Of a DNA stretch of 64,000 nt, positions 37,141-50,740 are shown piece after piece. The notes below the pieces were generated by a model. It ran no database searches. It worked only from the letters and a program-made list of their open reading frames with translations, and was not told the DNA's origin. Made by a program: the position numbers and the translations under genes. Source of the DNA: Marinobacterium weihaiense (GTDB lineage Bacteria > Pseudomonadota > Gammaproteobacteria > Pseudomonadales > Balneatricaceae); NCBI RefSeq assembly GCF_019061305.1, contig NZ_JAHQZT010000004.1, positions 1 through 64,000 on the forward strand, given 5' to 3'. Each line of letters opens with the position of its first letter. The stretch's first letter is position 1.

Positions 37141-38298
37141 ATGCGACCTCTGCGTATCGGTATCGTGGCGGGCGAAGCGTCCGGCGACATTCTGGGAGCA
37201 GGCTTGATACAGGCCTTGCAGCAACGTTATCCACAGGCTGAATTCGAAGGCATTGCCGGCGAGCTGATGCAGGCCCAGGGGTGCACCGTGCTGTACCCAC
37301 TGGAGCGCCTGTCGGTGATGGGACTGGTGGAAGTGCTGGGGCGCCTGCCCGAGTTGCTGCGCGCGCGCAAGCGCCTGGTGCGCCACTTCATTGATAATCC
37401 GCCCGACGTGTTCATCGGCATCGATGCCCCTGACTTCACCCTGGGCATGGAACGGGCACTCAAACAGGCCGGCATTCCCACCGTGCATTACGTCAGCCCG
37501 TCGGTCTGGGCATGGAAGCGTAAGCGCATCTTCAAGATCAAGCAGAGCACAGACCTGCTGTTGACCTTGTTCCCGTTCGAGGCCGAGGTGTACGCCCCGA
37601 CGCAGCAGAACCTGCGCTTTGTTGGCCACCCGCTGGCCGACATCATTCCGGCGCAGCTGGACATGGCGGCTGTTCAGGCGCATCAGCGCCCGGCTGATGG
37701 CGCACCGCTGGTGGCTCTGCTGCCGGGCAGCCGCGGCAGCGAGATCAAGTATCTGGCGCGACCGTTTCTGCAGACGGCCCGCTGGCTGCAGCAGCAGCGC
37801 CCCGAGCTCGTGTTCATTCTGCCCGCTGCCAATGCCCGCCGCCATGCGCAGCTGGAAGCCCTGATTCGGGACGAGTTCGCCGATTTGAACCTGCGGCTGG
37901 TGCTGCAGCAGTCGCGCGAGGTCATGGCGGCGGCCGATGCCATCCTGATTGCCTCGGGCACCGCCACGCTGGAAGCCTGTCTGCTGCGCAAGCCGATGGT
38001 GGTGGCTTACCGCATGGCGGGTCTGACCTACCGCATCTATTCGCGCATGATCAAAAGCCGCTGGATCTCGCTGCCCAACGTGCTGGCCGATGAAGAAATG
38101 GTGCCTGAAGTGCTGCAGGACCGTGTCACGCCCGAAGTGATGGGACCGCTGGTACTGCGGGCACTGGAAGATCAAAGTTACCGTCGGCGTCTGCAGCGGG
38201 TATTCGGCATCATCGGCGAACAGCTGCGCCAGAATGCCAGTGAGCGGGCGGCTGAGGCGGTGCAGGAACTATTGGAGGCGCGCCGTGCAGGCAACTGA
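37141..38298 (+). CDS. lpxB: lipid-A-disaccharide synthase
   Basis: LpxB is the GT19 glycosyltransferase that joins UDP-diacylglucosamine and lipid X. The start ATG 37141, after GAGG, gives 385 residues (E. coli 382). Upstream in-frame codons to 37093 lie within lpxA. Motifs are [13 protein letters not shown] (about 11-23), the [12 protein letters not shown] block (about 120-131) and the donor site [10 protein letters not shown] (about 196-205). A perfect DnaA-box 9-mer occurs inside the coding region (37227-37235), probably by chance. The gene overlaps rnhB by 14 bases. Confidence 0.96.
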   Translation: MRPLRIGIVAGEASGDILGAGLIQALQQRYPQAEFEGIAGELMQAQGCTVLYPLERLSVMGLVEVLGRLPELLRARKRLVRHFIDNPPDVFIGIDAPDFTLGMERALKQAGIPTVHYVSPSVWAWKRKRIFKIKQSTDLLLTLFPFEAEVYAPTQQNLRFVGHPLADIIPAQLDMAAVQAHQRPADGAPLVALLPGSRGSEIKYLARPFLQTARWLQQQRPELVFILPAANARRHAQLEALIRDEFADLNLRLVLQQSREVMAAADAILIASGTATLEACLLRKPMVVAYRMAGLTYRIYSRMIKSRWISLPNVLADEEMVPEVLQDRVTPEVMGPLVLRALEDQSYRRRLQRVFGIIGEQLRQNASERAAEAVQELLEARRAGN

Positions 38299-38893
38299 AT
38301 TCGATTTTTGTCCCGATGGCCGTGTGGCCGGTGTCGACGAGGTCGGCCGCGGCCCGCTGATTGGCGACGTGGTGGCGGCGGCCGTTATTCTGGACCCCAA
38401 CAACCCGATCGAAGGGCTGGGGGATTCCAAGGCGATCAGCGAGAAAAAGCGGGAGCAGCTGTATCCGCTGATCAAGGAGCGTGCGCTGGCCTGGTATGTG
38501 GCCTCTGCTTCTCCGGCCGAGATTGACGAGCTCAACATCCTGCATGCCACTATGCTGGCCATGCAGCGCGCTGTCGCCGGTCTGGGCGTGGCGCCCGATT
38601 ATGCTCTGATCGACGGCAACCGTTGCCCCGCCTTGCCCTGTCCAGCCGAGCCGGTAGTCAAGGGGGATGCCCGGGTAGCAGCCATAGGGGCGGCATCGAT
38701 CCTGGCCAAGGTCGAACGTGATCGACAGATGCTGGCACTGGACCGCGAATTTCCCGATTACGGTTTTGCCCGCCATAAGGGCTATCCGACGCCTGAACAC
38801 CTGGCGGCACTGGACACACTGGGCCCCTTGCCTGAACACCGGCGCAGCTTTCGCCCGGTAAGAGAACGTCTGGCGCGAGAAGAAAATGTCTGA
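38285..38893 (+). CDS. rnhB: ribonuclease HII
   Basis: RNase HII removes ribonucleotides embedded in DNA. It has 202 residues starting at GTG 38285, six bases after a perfect GGAGG inside lpxB. The conserved metal-binding residues are in [21 protein letters not shown] (D and E, about 14-34) and LIDGNRCP, with a third Asp in KVERDRQM. The longer open frame to 38234 has no ribosome site and lies within lpxB. It overlaps dnaE by 8 bases. Confidence 0.96.
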   Translation: MQATEFDFCPDGRVAGVDEVGRGPLIGDVVAAAVILDPNNPIEGLGDSKAISEKKREQLYPLIKERALAWYVASASPAEIDELNILHATMLAMQRAVAGLGVAPDYALIDGNRCPALPCPAEPVVKGDARVAAIGAASILAKVERDRQMLALDREFPDYGFARHKGYPTPEHLAALDTLGPLPEHRRSFRPVRERLAREENV

Positions 38894-41800
38894 TCCTGGT
38901 TTCATTCACCTGCGGGTGCACTCCGAATACTCCCTGTTCGATGGTCTGGTGAAAATCAAGCCGCTGGTGTCGACGGCGGCGGCCCAGCGGATGCCGGCCG
39001 TAGCGGTGACCGATCAGACCAACCTGTTTGCACTGGTCAAGTTTTACAAGGCGGCACTGAGCGCCGGGGTCAAGCCGATCTGCGGTGTTGACCTCTGGGT
39101 GCAGAACCCGGCCGACCCGGAAGGCGAGCCGTTCCGGCTGACTCTGCTGGTGCGCAACGGTCAGGGTTACCGCAACCTGATGGAACTGGTTTCGCGGGCC
39201 TATGCCGAAGGGCAGAACATCATCCCCGAGTGGGCGCTGGTGCAGAAGGAATGGGTCAAGGAAAAGTCCGAAGGTCTGATCGCGCTCTCGGGCGCGCGCC
39301 TGGGGGAAGTGGGACGCGCCCTGCTCAACGATGACAGTGCGCAGGCCGAGGCGGTACTGGCGGAATGGCAGCAGGTGTTTCCGGACAGTTTCTACCTCGA
39401 GATTCAGCGCACCGGGCGTGCCGGAGACGAGGCTCTGGTGCATGCCAGCGTGGATCTGGCGGCGCGGACCGGCTGTCCGCTGGTGGCCACCAATGAGGTG
39501 ATGTTCCTCAAGCAGGAGGACTTCGAGGCGCACGAGGCACGTGTCTGCATCAACCTCGGTCGCACGCTCGAAGATCCGCAGCGCCCGCGCAACTACTCTG
39601 ACCAGCAGTATTTCCGTACGGCGGAGGAGATGGCGGAGCTGTTCAGCGATATTCCCAGTGCACTGGAAAACAGTGTCGAGATCGCCCGCCGCTGCAACAT
39701 CGACATCGAACTGGGCACCTACTACCTGCCGCGCTTCCCGGTACCCGAAGGCATGCTGATGGACGACTTCTTCCGGCAGGTGTCCTGGGAAGGCTTGGAA
39801 GAGCGTCTCGACTTCCTGCTCGACAAGGATGCGCCGGACTATCAGGACAAGCGCAAGCCCTATGAAGAACGCTTGGTATTCGAGCTGGATATCATCATCC
39901 AGATGGGCTTCCCCGGCTACTTCCTGATCGTGATGGACTTCATCAAGTGGGCCAAGGACAACGGCATCCCGGTGGGGCCGGGGCGTGGTTCCGGTGCCGG
40001 CTCGCTGGTGGCCTATGCACTGAAGATCACCGACCTGGACCCGCTCGAATACGATCTGCTGTTCGAACGCTTCCTCAACCCGGAACGTGTTTCCATGCCC
40101 GACTTCGATATCGACTTCTGCATGGACAACCGTGACCAGGTGATCGACTACGTGGCACAGAAATACGGGCGCGATGCGGTATCGCAGATCATCACTTACG
40201 GTACCATGGCCGCCAAGGCGGTGGTGCGCGACGTGGCGCGTGTACAGGGCAAGCCGTTCGGTCTGGCCGATCGCCTGTCGAAGCTGATCCCGTTCGAGGT
40301 CGGCATGACTCTGAACAAGGCCTGGGAGCAGGAAGAGGGGTTGCGTGATTTCGTCAACGGCAGCGAAGAAGCCGAAGAAATCATGGAGATGGCCTACAAG
40401 CTGGAAGGAATCACCCGTAACGTTGGCAAGCACGCCGGCGGGGTGGTGATCGCACCGACCAAGCTAACCGACTTTGCCGCGACCTACTGTGACGAGGAAG
40501 GGCAGGGGCTGGTGACCCAGTTCGACAAGAACGATGTCGAAGAAGCCGGGCTGGTGAAGTTCGACTTTTTGGGGCTGCGCACCCTGACCATCATCGATTG
40601 GGCGCTGGATACCATCAATCACAAGCGTGCCAAGCAGGGCGAAGGTCCACTTGAGATCGAAACGATCGACCTTGAAGACCCCGCGACCTTCAAGCTGCTG
40701 CAAAGCGCCCAGACCACTGCCGTGTTCCAGCTGGAATCCAGCGGCATGAAGGACCTGATCCGCAGGTTGCTGCCGAACCGCTTCGAGGACATCGTTGCGC
40801 TGGTGGCCCTGTTCCGTCCGGGGCCGCTGCAGTCGGGCATGGTGGACGACTTCATCAACCGCAAGCACGGTCGGGCCCCGCTGGCCTGGCCGCACCCGGA
40901 TTATCAGCTCGACAGCCTGCAGCCGGTACTGGAGCCCACCTACGGGATCATCCTGTACCAGGAGCAGGTGATGCAGATCGCTCAGGTAATGGCGGGCTAC
41001 ACCCTGGGCGGCGCGGACATGCTGCGTCGTGCCATGGGTAAGAAAAAACCCGAAGAGATGGCCAAACAGCGGGCCATCTTCCTGGAAGGCTGCGCCAACC
41101 AGGGGATCGACAAGGATCTGGCCGGCAACATCTTTGACCTGGTGGAAAAGTTTGCCGGTTACGGCTTCAACAAGTCGCACTCGGCCGCTTATGCGCTGGT
41201 GTCTTACCAGACGGCTTGGCTGAAGCAGCACTACCCGGCGGCCTTCATGGCGGCGGTGCTGTCGTCGGACATGCAGAACACCGACAAGGTGGTGATCTTC
41301 ATTGAAGAGTGCCGCCAGATGGGCCTCACCGTACGTCTGCCCAACGTCAATGACAGTGACTACATGTTCACCGTCAATGATGCTGATGAGGTAGTTTACG
41401 GTCTGGGGGCGGTCAAGGGGGTGGGCGAAGGCCCGGTCGGCGCTATCATGGAGGCGCGCAAGGAGGGCGGCCCGTTCAAGGATCTGTTCGATTTCTGCGA
41501 GCGCGTCGGTGCCGGACGTCTTAACAAGCGTGTGTTGGAAGCACTGGTGCGCTGCGGTGCCGTCGACAGTCTCGGCCCCTCCCGGGCCGTGCTCTGGGAA
41601 GCCATCGGCTCCGCGCTCAAGGCGGCGGACCAGAGTGCCCGCAATGCCGATGCCGGCATGATGGACATGTTCGGCGCGGTGGAGGCCGATACGCCTGCGG
41701 ACCCCTATGCCGAATTCGGCAAGGCCCGCGAATGGACCGACAAGGAGCGGCTGCAGGGCGAGAAGGACACCCTGGGGCTGTATGTGACCGGGCATCCCAT

Positions 41801-42386
41801 TGATGAATACGAGTCGGAGCTTAAGCATCTGGTCAGCCGCAAGCTGGTAGAGTTGCAGCCCAGCCGTGGCAGCAGCCAGAAAATGGCCGGGCTGGTGGTG
41901 GACATGCGCCTCAAGAAGACCAAAAAGGGAGACAACCTCTGTTTCCTGACTCTGGATGACCGCAGCGCGCGCATGGAGGTTACCCTGTTTGGCGATACCT
42001 ACGAGGCGGCGCGCAGCCTGATCAACAAGGATGCCGTGCTGGTCGTCGAGGGCGAGGTGGCCCAGGACGATTACAACGGCGGCCTGAAGGTACGCTGCAG
42101 CAAGGTGTCCAGCATGGCCCAGGTGCGTGCCCAGTCGGCCCGGTGTGTCGAGATCCGCTGCAACCAGCACCAACTGGGGCCGCGGCAGCGCCGTCAGCTG
42201 GAAGACACCCTGAAGCAGCACCGCAGTCCGCTGGTCAGCCTGGCGGTGGCGCTGTGTTACCGCCGTGAGGACGCCCAGGCCCGCCTGTGGCTGGATCCGC
42301 AGTGGGCAACGGCGCCCACCGATGACCTGCTGCTGCAGCTCAAGGAACAGTTCGGCAACGACGCCGTCCGCCTCTGTTACGACTGA
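38886..42386 (+). CDS. dnaE: DNA polymerase III alpha subunit
   Basis: This is the replicative polymerase catalytic subunit, 1166 residues (E. coli 1160). It has an N-terminal PHP domain ([19 protein letters not shown], about 5-23), the C-family palm with [14 protein letters not shown] (about 364-377) and the catalytic aspartates in [11 protein letters not shown] (about 404-414), fingers, a helix-hairpin-helix module and a C-terminal OB domain ([17 protein letters not shown], about 1000) that also carries the beta-clamp binding region. It ends the lpx block and is 92 bases from accA. Confidence 0.98.
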   Translation: MSDPGFIHLRVHSEYSLFDGLVKIKPLVSTAAAQRMPAVAVTDQTNLFALVKFYKAALSAGVKPICGVDLWVQNPADPEGEPFRLTLLVRNGQGYRNLMELVSRAYAEGQNIIPEWALVQKEWVKEKSEGLIALSGARLGEVGRALLNDDSAQAEAVLAEWQQVFPDSFYLEIQRTGRAGDEALVHASVDLAARTGCPLVATNEVMFLKQEDFEAHEARVCINLGRTLEDPQRPRNYSDQQYFRTAEEMAELFSDIPSALENSVEIARRCNIDIELGTYYLPRFPVPEGMLMDDFFRQVSWEGLEERLDFLLDKDAPDYQDKRKPYEERLVFELDIIIQMGFPGYFLIVMDFIKWAKDNGIPVGPGRGSGAGSLVAYALKITDLDPLEYDLLFERFLNPERVSMPDFDIDFCMDNRDQVIDYVAQKYGRDAVSQIITYGTMAAKAVVRDVARVQGKPFGLADRLSKLIPFEVGMTLNKAWEQEEGLRDFVNGSEEAEEIMEMAYKLEGITRNVGKHAGGVVIAPTKLTDFAATYCDEEGQGLVTQFDKNDVEEAGLVKFDFLGLRTLTIIDWALDTINHKRAKQGEGPLEIETIDLEDPATFKLLQSAQTTAVFQLESSGMKDLIRRLLPNRFEDIVALVALFRPGPLQSGMVDDFINRKHGRAPLAWPHPDYQLDSLQPVLEPTYGIILYQEQVMQIAQVMAGYTLGGADMLRRAMGKKKPEEMAKQRAIFLEGCANQGIDKDLAGNIFDLVEKFAGYGFNKSHSAAYALVSYQTAWLKQHYPAAFMAAVLSSDMQNTDKVVIFIEECRQMGLTVRLPNVNDSDYMFTVNDADEVVYGLGAVKGVGEGPVGAIMEARKEGGPFKDLFDFCERVGAGRLNKRVLEALVRCGAVDSLGPSRAVLWEAIGSALKAADQSARNADAGMMDMFGAVEADTPADPYAEFGKAREWTDKERLQGEKDTLGLYVTGHPIDEYESELKHLVSRKLVELQPSRGSSQKMAGLVVDMRLKKTKKGDNLCFLTLDDRSARMEVTLFGDTYEAARSLINKDAVLVVEGEVAQDDYNGGLKVRCSKVSSMAQVRAQSARCVEIRCNQHQLGPRQRRQLEDTLKQHRSPLVSLAVALCYRREDAQARLWLDPQWATAPTDDLLLQLKEQFGNDAVRLCYD

Positions 42387-42478
42387 ACAGGGTGGTGATC
42401 CGCGCCTGCAGACGGTAGAATCGTCGCATATTTTTTCGTGCCTTTGGGCCCCATGTTACTGAACAGAAGCAGACACGC

Positions 42479-43438
42479 ATGAATCCGAACTATCTGGATT
42501 TCGAACAGCCGATCGCCGAGCTGGAAGCCAAAATCAGTGAGCTGCGCCATGTCAACGAGGACACGGCGGGGCTCAACCTGAGCGATGAACTGGAAAAGCT
42601 GCAGGAAAAAAGCCGCAGCCTGACCGAGTCGATCTTCAAGGATCTGTCCGCCTGGCAGATTTCGCAGATCGCGCGTCATCCGCAGCGCCCCTACACGCTG
42701 GACTACGTCAAGCACATCTTTGACGATTTCGATGAGATTCACGGCGACCGTCACTTTGCCGACGACGCCGCCATCGTGGGCGGTCTGGCCCGACTGGAAG
42801 GGCGTCCGGTAATGGTGATCGGTCACCAGAAAGGCCGTGAAGTGAAGGAAAAGGTACGTCGCAACTTCGGCATGCCGCGTCCGGAAGGCTACCGCAAGGC
42901 ACTGCGCCTGATGGAAATGGCCGAACGTTTCAAGCTGCCGGTGCTGACCTTCATTGATACGCCGGGGGCCTATCCGGGCATCGACGCCGAAGAGCGAGGC
43001 CAGTCCGAGGCGATCGCCTTCAACCTGGCCAAGATGTCGCAGCTGAACACGCCAATCATCTCCACCGTCATCGGTGAGGGCGGTTCCGGTGGTGCACTGG
43101 CGATTGGTGTTTGTGACGAGCTGTTGATGCTGCAGTACGGCACCTACTCGGTGATCTCGCCGGAAGGCTGCGCCTCCATCCTGTGGAAAAGTGCCGAGCG
43201 CGCGTCCGATGCCGCCAAGGCGATGGGCATCACCTCCGACCGCCTGCATGAGCTGGGGCTGGTCGATCAGGTGGTCAGCGAGCCGCTGGGCGGCGCCCAC
43301 CGCAACCCGGAACTGATGTCCGCTAACCTGAAAAAGCATCTGCTGGAAACCCTGGATCGTCTGTCCGAACTGGAAACGGAAGCCCTCATCGAGCGCCGCT
43401 ACGAGCGCCTGATGTCCTACGGTGTCTTCGAAGACTGA
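42479..43438 (+). CDS. accA: acetyl-CoA carboxylase carboxyltransferase subunit alpha
   Basis: AccA and AccD transfer carboxyl from biotin to acetyl-CoA, the first committed step of fatty-acid synthesis. It has 319 residues, as in E. coli. The N-terminal coiled segment [16 protein letters not shown] is followed by the crotonase-like core with [23 protein letters not shown] (about 157-179) and [13 protein letters not shown] (about 199-211). It overlaps tilS by 17 bases. Confidence 0.97.
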   Translation: MNPNYLDFEQPIAELEAKISELRHVNEDTAGLNLSDELEKLQEKSRSLTESIFKDLSAWQISQIARHPQRPYTLDYVKHIFDDFDEIHGDRHFADDAAIVGGLARLEGRPVMVIGHQKGREVKEKVRRNFGMPRPEGYRKALRLMEMAERFKLPVLTFIDTPGAYPGIDAEERGQSEAIAFNLAKMSQLNTPIISTVIGEGGSGGALAIGVCDELLMLQYGTYSVISPEGCASILWKSAERASDAAKAMGITSDRLHELGLVDQVVSEPLGGAHRNPELMSANLKKHLLETLDRLSELETEALIERRYERLMSYGVFED

Positions 43439-44735
43439 TCCTCTCCGGGCAGCGCCTTTGCTGCCCGATCTGCTTGCGGCGCTGGCGGCACGCCTTGCGG
43501 CCGAGCCCGATGTCCGTCGCTGGGTGATTGCCTTCAGCGGCGGCCTCGATTCATCCCTCCTGCTTGAACTTTGCGCGCGTCTGCAATTGCCGCAGCCGTT
43601 AATAGCCGTGCATGTTGACCATCAGCTGCAGCCCGCGTCTGCCGATTTTGCCGAACACTGCCGCCTGCATTGCCGACGCCTGGCCATTCCGTTGACCCAG
43701 GTGCAGGTCACGCCCGCTTCGGCCTCTGAAGCCAGTGCACGGGCCGCACGCTACCGGGCCTTTGAGCAGCTGCTTGAACCCGGTGACTGCCTTTTGCTGG
43801 CACAGCACGCCGATGACCAGGCGGAAACACTGCTGTTGCGCCTGCTGCGCGGTGCCGGTGTAGCAGGCTTGGCTGCGATGCCCGAAACCCGCCCTCTGGG
43901 GCAAGCGCGGTTGGTGCGCCCGCTGCTGGCACAGCCGCGGGCGCGGCTGGAACAGGTGGCGGCCGAGCTGGGGCTGCAGCCGGTGGAGGATCCGACCAAC
44001 GCTCAGGATCATTATGATCGCAACTGGCTGCGGCTGCGGGTGCTGCCGCAGCTGTTGCAGCGCTGGCCGAGCCTGCATCAGCGCTGTCGGGATACCGCCG
44101 CACTGATGCAGGATGCTGATCTGCTGCTGCGCGAGCGTGCCGAGGAGGATCGACGCCATTGCCAGGTGGCGGCGGGGCAGCTCGATCTGGATGCGCTGCA
44201 GGCATTGTCGGCACCGCGTCAGCGCAACCTGATGCATCACTGGATTCATGCTGTCACCGGACTCAGGCTGAGCCGTACCCGTCTGCTGACGCTGGTGTCC
44301 GCTCTGATGTCGGCGGCGGCGGATGCGGATCCGGTGGAGCGTCTGCAGGGATACCAGCTGCGGCGGTATCGGCGGCGTGTGTATCTGTTGCCGGACCCGC
44401 TGCCGCCGTCGTTGAATCCTGCCGATGTGCGTGTAGGCGAGCCCCTGCAGCTGCCTCAGGGACGCTTGAGCTGGTTACCGGCGCCACGCGGGCTGGTGCC
44501 GGGCGACAGGCTCGCACTGGCCGGGCGCGCGGGTGGCGAGCGCCTGCGGCCACTGGGGCGGGGCGGCTCGGTGCGTCTCAAGCAGCTGCTGCAGGAAGCC
44601 GGCGTGCCGCCCTGGCAGCGTCCGTTGCAGCCGCTTTTATATCGGCAGCAGGAGATTGTGGCCGTGCCGGGCGTGTGCCTGTGCGAGGAAGGCTGGATCG
44701 AAAATGGATTGATGCCGCATTGGGACGCTTTTGGT

Positions 44736-44744
<9 letters not shown>
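43422..44744 (+). CDS. tilS: tRNA(Ile)-lysidine synthase
   Basis: TilS converts C34 of tRNA-Ile2 to lysidine, which is essential for reading AUA. It has 440 residues. The N-type ATP-pyrophosphatase loop AFSGGLDSS (about 38-46) and the middle motif [20 protein letters not shown] (about 140-159) are clear. C-terminal TilS substrate-binding domains follow. The start is GTG 43422 within accA. The residue mix is Leu/Arg-rich and the base composition is slightly higher in GC than its neighbours. Confidence 0.94.
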
Positions 44745-47780
<3,036 letters not shown>

Positions 47781-47814
47781 GCCCTGACAGAGACCTGAGA
47801 AACGTAAAGTGCGG

Positions 47815-47857
47815 CCCGCAGACATGCGGGTGCATCCGCACCGGTCGAGGTGATCGG
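47815..47857 (+). other. hairpin array in the eno 3' region
   Basis: Three small stem-loops follow one another: CCCGCA/TGCGGG (47815-47820 with 47825-47830), GGTGC/GCACC (47829-47833 with 47838-47842) and an imperfect CCGGTC/GATCGG (47841-47857). They lie between the eno stop and the terminator at 47901. The second shares bases with its neighbours, so alternative folds are possible. This could be a 3'UTR-derived small RNA or a stability element (inference). Confidence 0.4.
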
Positions 47858-47900
47858 TGAGTTGCGAAGCCGTTTTTCGAGGTCTCTCTGAAAATGTGAT

Positions 47901-47928
47901 AAAAAGGGGGCTCTGAGCCCCCTTTTTT
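47901..47928 (+). terminator. rho-independent terminator after eno
   Basis: AAAAAGGGGGCT (47901-47912) pairs with AGCCCCCTTTTTT (47916-47928) around CTG. It is a strong terminator with a six-T tail and separates eno from ftsB. Confidence 0.9.
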
Positions 47929-47960
47929 GACTTTGGGGTGCCGCTGCAAGAGGTGAATGC

Positions 47961-48257
47961 GTGTATCGCTGGGTGTTGTTGATATTATTGGTCATGCTGG
48001 GCGGGTTACAGTACCGGTTGTGGCTGGGAGAGGCCAACCTGCGTCAGGTCTGGCAGTTGGAAGAACAGATCCAGGCACAGCAGCAGACCAATCAGCAGCT
48101 CACCGAACGCAACCGGCGCCTCGAGGCCGAAGTTCAGAACCTCAAGCAGGGACTCACCGCCCTGGAAGAGCGTGCCCGCAGTGAAATGGGCATGATTCGT
48201 GAAGGTGAGACCTTCTATCAGCTAATTGAACCCGAGCCGGAGACTCCCAGACGTTGA
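47961..48257 (+). CDS. ftsB: cell division protein FtsB
   Basis: FtsB is a bitopic division protein that forms the FtsQLB complex. It has 98 residues: a short cytosolic start, one TM segment (about 3-20), then a periplasmic coiled coil (about 28-70) and the conserved ending ALEERARSEMGMIREGETFYQLIE, close to E. coli. The start is GTG 47961 behind AGAGGTG. Its TGA overlaps the truD TTG start. In most gammaproteobacteria ispD and ispF follow ftsB; here they are absent. Confidence 0.95.
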   Translation: MYRWVLLILLVMLGGLQYRLWLGEANLRQVWQLEEQIQAQQQTNQQLTERNRRLEAEVQNLKQGLTALEERARSEMGMIREGETFYQLIEPEPETPRR

Positions 48258-49291
48258 ATCCAGATCTCGCCTGTAACTGGCTGTATGGCGAGCCACATTC
48301 CCGGGCACTGCTGCGTGCGACCCCGGACGATTTTCAGGTGTTCGAGCGCCTGCCCTTTGAGCCTGACGGCGAGGGCGAGCACCTGTTTCTATATATTCGC
48401 AAGACTGGTGAAAATACCGACTGGGTGGCCCGTCAGCTGGCCCGCTTTTGTCAGGTCAGTCCGCGCGATGTAGGCTATGCCGGTAAAAAGGATCGCCATG
48501 CCGTCACCGAACAGTGGTTCAGTGTGCGCCTGCCGATCGGACGTACGTTGAACTGGTCGCTGTTCGGCGGCGAGACCATCGAAGTGTTACGCACCGTGCG
48601 CCACGGTCGCAAGCTGCGCCTGGGAGCGTTGGCCGGCAACCGTTTCGTGATTCGCTTGCGCAAGCTCAGTCAGGCAGATGATTTTGCTGCGCGTCTGCAG
48701 CAGGTGCGCTCCGGCGTGCCCAACTATTTTGGCGAGCAGCGTTTCGGCATTGATGGTGGTAATCTGGTCAAGGGCCGGGCGCTGTTGGCAGGTACCCTGC
48801 ACGAGCGTCAACGCCACAAGAAGGGGCTGTACATTTCTGCCCTGCGGTCTTGGCTGTTCAACCAGATCATCAGCGCCCGTATCAAGCAGGGTCATTGGGA
48901 CAGCATACTGCCCGGGGATGTACTCATGCTGAACGGTCGCCAGAGCTGCTTCGTGGCCAATGACGAACCGGACCTTGGCGAGCGTTTGGCCAGAGGCGAA
49001 CTGCATCTGACCGGTCCCATGTGGGGGCGCGGCGAGCTGATGACCGAGGCGCAGGCGCGGGACTTCGAACACGCGGTGCTGGCCCCTTGGGAATCCATGT
49101 GTGAAGGGCTGGCTGGCCTGGGGCTGAATCAGGAGCGGCGAGCCCTGCGTCTGTTACCGCAGGGTCTGCACGCTGAAGCGGAAGCCGAAGACCAGTGGTG
49201 TCTGAGTTTTGAACTGCCTGCCGGAGCCTTTGCCACCAGCGTGCTGCGTGAACTGTGCCAATGGACCCAGGCCGCCAACGAGTCGACATAA
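48254..49291 (+). CDS. truD: tRNA pseudouridine(13) synthase
   Basis: TruD makes pseudouridine 13 in tRNA-Glu. It has 345 residues (E. coli 349). The catalytic Asp lies in VGYAGKKDRHAVTEQWFSV (about 75-93), and the TruD-specific insertion with NYFGEQRFGIDGGNL (about 156-170) is present. The start is TTG 48254 in a TTGA overlap with ftsB, which leaves no room for ispD or ispF. surE follows after 15 bases. Confidence 0.95.
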   Translation: MNPDLACNWLYGEPHSRALLRATPDDFQVFERLPFEPDGEGEHLFLYIRKTGENTDWVARQLARFCQVSPRDVGYAGKKDRHAVTEQWFSVRLPIGRTLNWSLFGGETIEVLRTVRHGRKLRLGALAGNRFVIRLRKLSQADDFAARLQQVRSGVPNYFGEQRFGIDGGNLVKGRALLAGTLHERQRHKKGLYISALRSWLFNQIISARIKQGHWDSILPGDVLMLNGRQSCFVANDEPDLGERLARGELHLTGPMWGRGELMTEAQARDFEHAVLAPWESMCEGLAGLGLNQERRALRLLPQGLHAEAEAEDQWCLSFELPAGAFATSVLRELCQWTQAANEST

Positions 49292-49306
49292 CCAAGAAGA
49301 ACCGAC

Positions 49307-50062
49307 ATGCAGATTCTGATATCCAATGATGACGGTGTATATGCACCGGGACTGGCAATCCTGGCCGAGCGACTGGCCGAAGATCATGCTACCTGTGTGG
49401 TTGCCCCCGACCGTAACCGCAGCGGTGCCAGCAACTCACTGACACTGGACCGCCCGCTAGAGGCCCATCACCACAGCAGCGGCTATTACGGTATCAACGG
49501 TACTCCGACCGATTGTGTCCACCTGGGCGGCTCGGGGCTGTTTACGGATGGCCGCAAGCCGGACATTGTGGTGTCCGGGATCAATGCCGGCGCCAACCTG
49601 GGGGATGACGTGCTTTATTCCGGCACGGTTGCTGCGGCCACCGAAGGACGTCACTGTCGTCTGCCGCCCATCGCCGTATCGATGCACAGTTTTCATCCGC
49701 AGCATTACGAAACGGCGGCTGAAGTCGTGGCGGTTTTGCTGCGCAAGCTGGACAGCCTGGTGGTGGCGCCGCGCACGGTACTGAACGTCAATGTGCCCGA
49801 TCTGCCGCTGGAGCAAATCAAGGGCATTCATGTCACCCGCCTGGGACATCGTCATGGCGCCGAGCCGCCGGTCGAGGTGCAGGATCCCCGTGGCCGAACC
49901 CGCTACTGGATCGCCGGTGCAGGCGCGGCTGCGGATGACGAGCCCGGGACCGACTTTTATGCGGTGGAAAACGGCTTTGTATCGGTCACGCCGCTGCAGA
50001 TCGATATGACTCATTATTCCGGCATGGACAACCTGGGCGAGTGGCTGGAGGATCTGATGTGA
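49307..50062 (+). CDS. surE: 5'/3'-nucleotidase SurE
   Basis: SurE is a metal-dependent stationary-phase phosphatase acting on nucleoside monophosphates and short polyphosphate. It has 251 residues (E. coli 253). Metal-binding residues appear in [13 protein letters not shown] (about 4-16) and [25 protein letters not shown] (about 89-113), and the [10 protein letters not shown] motif is conserved. It overlaps pcm. Confidence 0.96.
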   Translation: MQILISNDDGVYAPGLAILAERLAEDHATCVVAPDRNRSGASNSLTLDRPLEAHHHSSGYYGINGTPTDCVHLGGSGLFTDGRKPDIVVSGINAGANLGDDVLYSGTVAAATEGRHCRLPPIAVSMHSFHPQHYETAAEVVAVLLRKLDSLVVAPRTVLNVNVPDLPLEQIKGIHVTRLGHRHGAEPPVEVQDPRGRTRYWIAGAGAAADDEPGTDFYAVENGFVSVTPLQIDMTHYSGMDNLGEWLEDLM

Positions 50063-50724
50063 TCGATATGGACCTGCAGGGGATCGGCATGACGTCTCGG
50101 CGCACCCGCGAGCGCCTGGCGCAGCGCTTGCGCGAACAGGGCATTCTCAACGAGGACGTGCTCAATACGCTGATCGACATACCCCGGCATATCTTTATCG
50201 ACGAGGCACTGTCCCATCGTGCCTACGAAGACACCGCCCTGCCGATCGGCTACAACCAGACCATCTCTCAGCCCTATATCGTGGCGCGCATGACGGAACT
50301 GCTGCTGGAGGCGGGTCCGGTGAACAGCGTGCTTGAGGTGGGGACCGGGTCCGGTTATCAAACGGCCATATTGGCACGCCTGGCGGATCAAGTGTTCAGT
50401 GTCGAGCGCATCCGGCCGCTGCAGGAACGTGCCCGCAAGCGTCTGCAGCGGCTCAAGCTGCACAACATCATGTTGCGTCACACGGACGGTGGCATGGGGT
50501 GGCCGGACAAGGCGCCCTTTGATGGCATCCTGGTGACAGCGGCGCCGCGCGAGGTGCCGGATGAATTGCTGCAACAGTTGGCCGTGGGCGGGCGGCTGGT
50601 GATTCCCGTGGGGGATGAGCATCAGACCCTGAAACGCATTACCCGGACCAGCGAAGCCGGGTTCGAAACTGAAGTACTGGAAAGCGTGCGTTTTGTGCCC
50701 CTGCTGGGTGGCACGGTACGCTGA
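50059..50724 (+). CDS. pcm: protein-L-isoaspartate O-methyltransferase
   Basis: Pcm repairs isoaspartyl residues in ageing proteins using S-adenosylmethionine. The start GTG 50059 overlaps the surE stop as GTGA and is seven bases from a perfect GGAGG inside surE. It gives 221 residues. ATGs at 50068 and 50089 are possible. Motifs are [14 protein letters not shown] (about 71-84) and the SAM-binding [16 protein letters not shown] (about 98-113). It belongs to the surE-pcm-nlpD-rpoS stationary-phase cluster. Confidence 0.95.
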   Translation: MIDMDLQGIGMTSRRTRERLAQRLREQGILNEDVLNTLIDIPRHIFIDEALSHRAYEDTALPIGYNQTISQPYIVARMTELLLEAGPVNSVLEVGTGSGYQTAILARLADQVFSVERIRPLQERARKRLQRLKLHNIMLRHTDGGMGWPDKAPFDGILVTAAPREVPDELLQQLAVGGRLVIPVGDEHQTLKRITRTSEAGFETEVLESVRFVPLLGGTVR

Positions 50725-50740
50725 TGGATGAGGATGCTGC

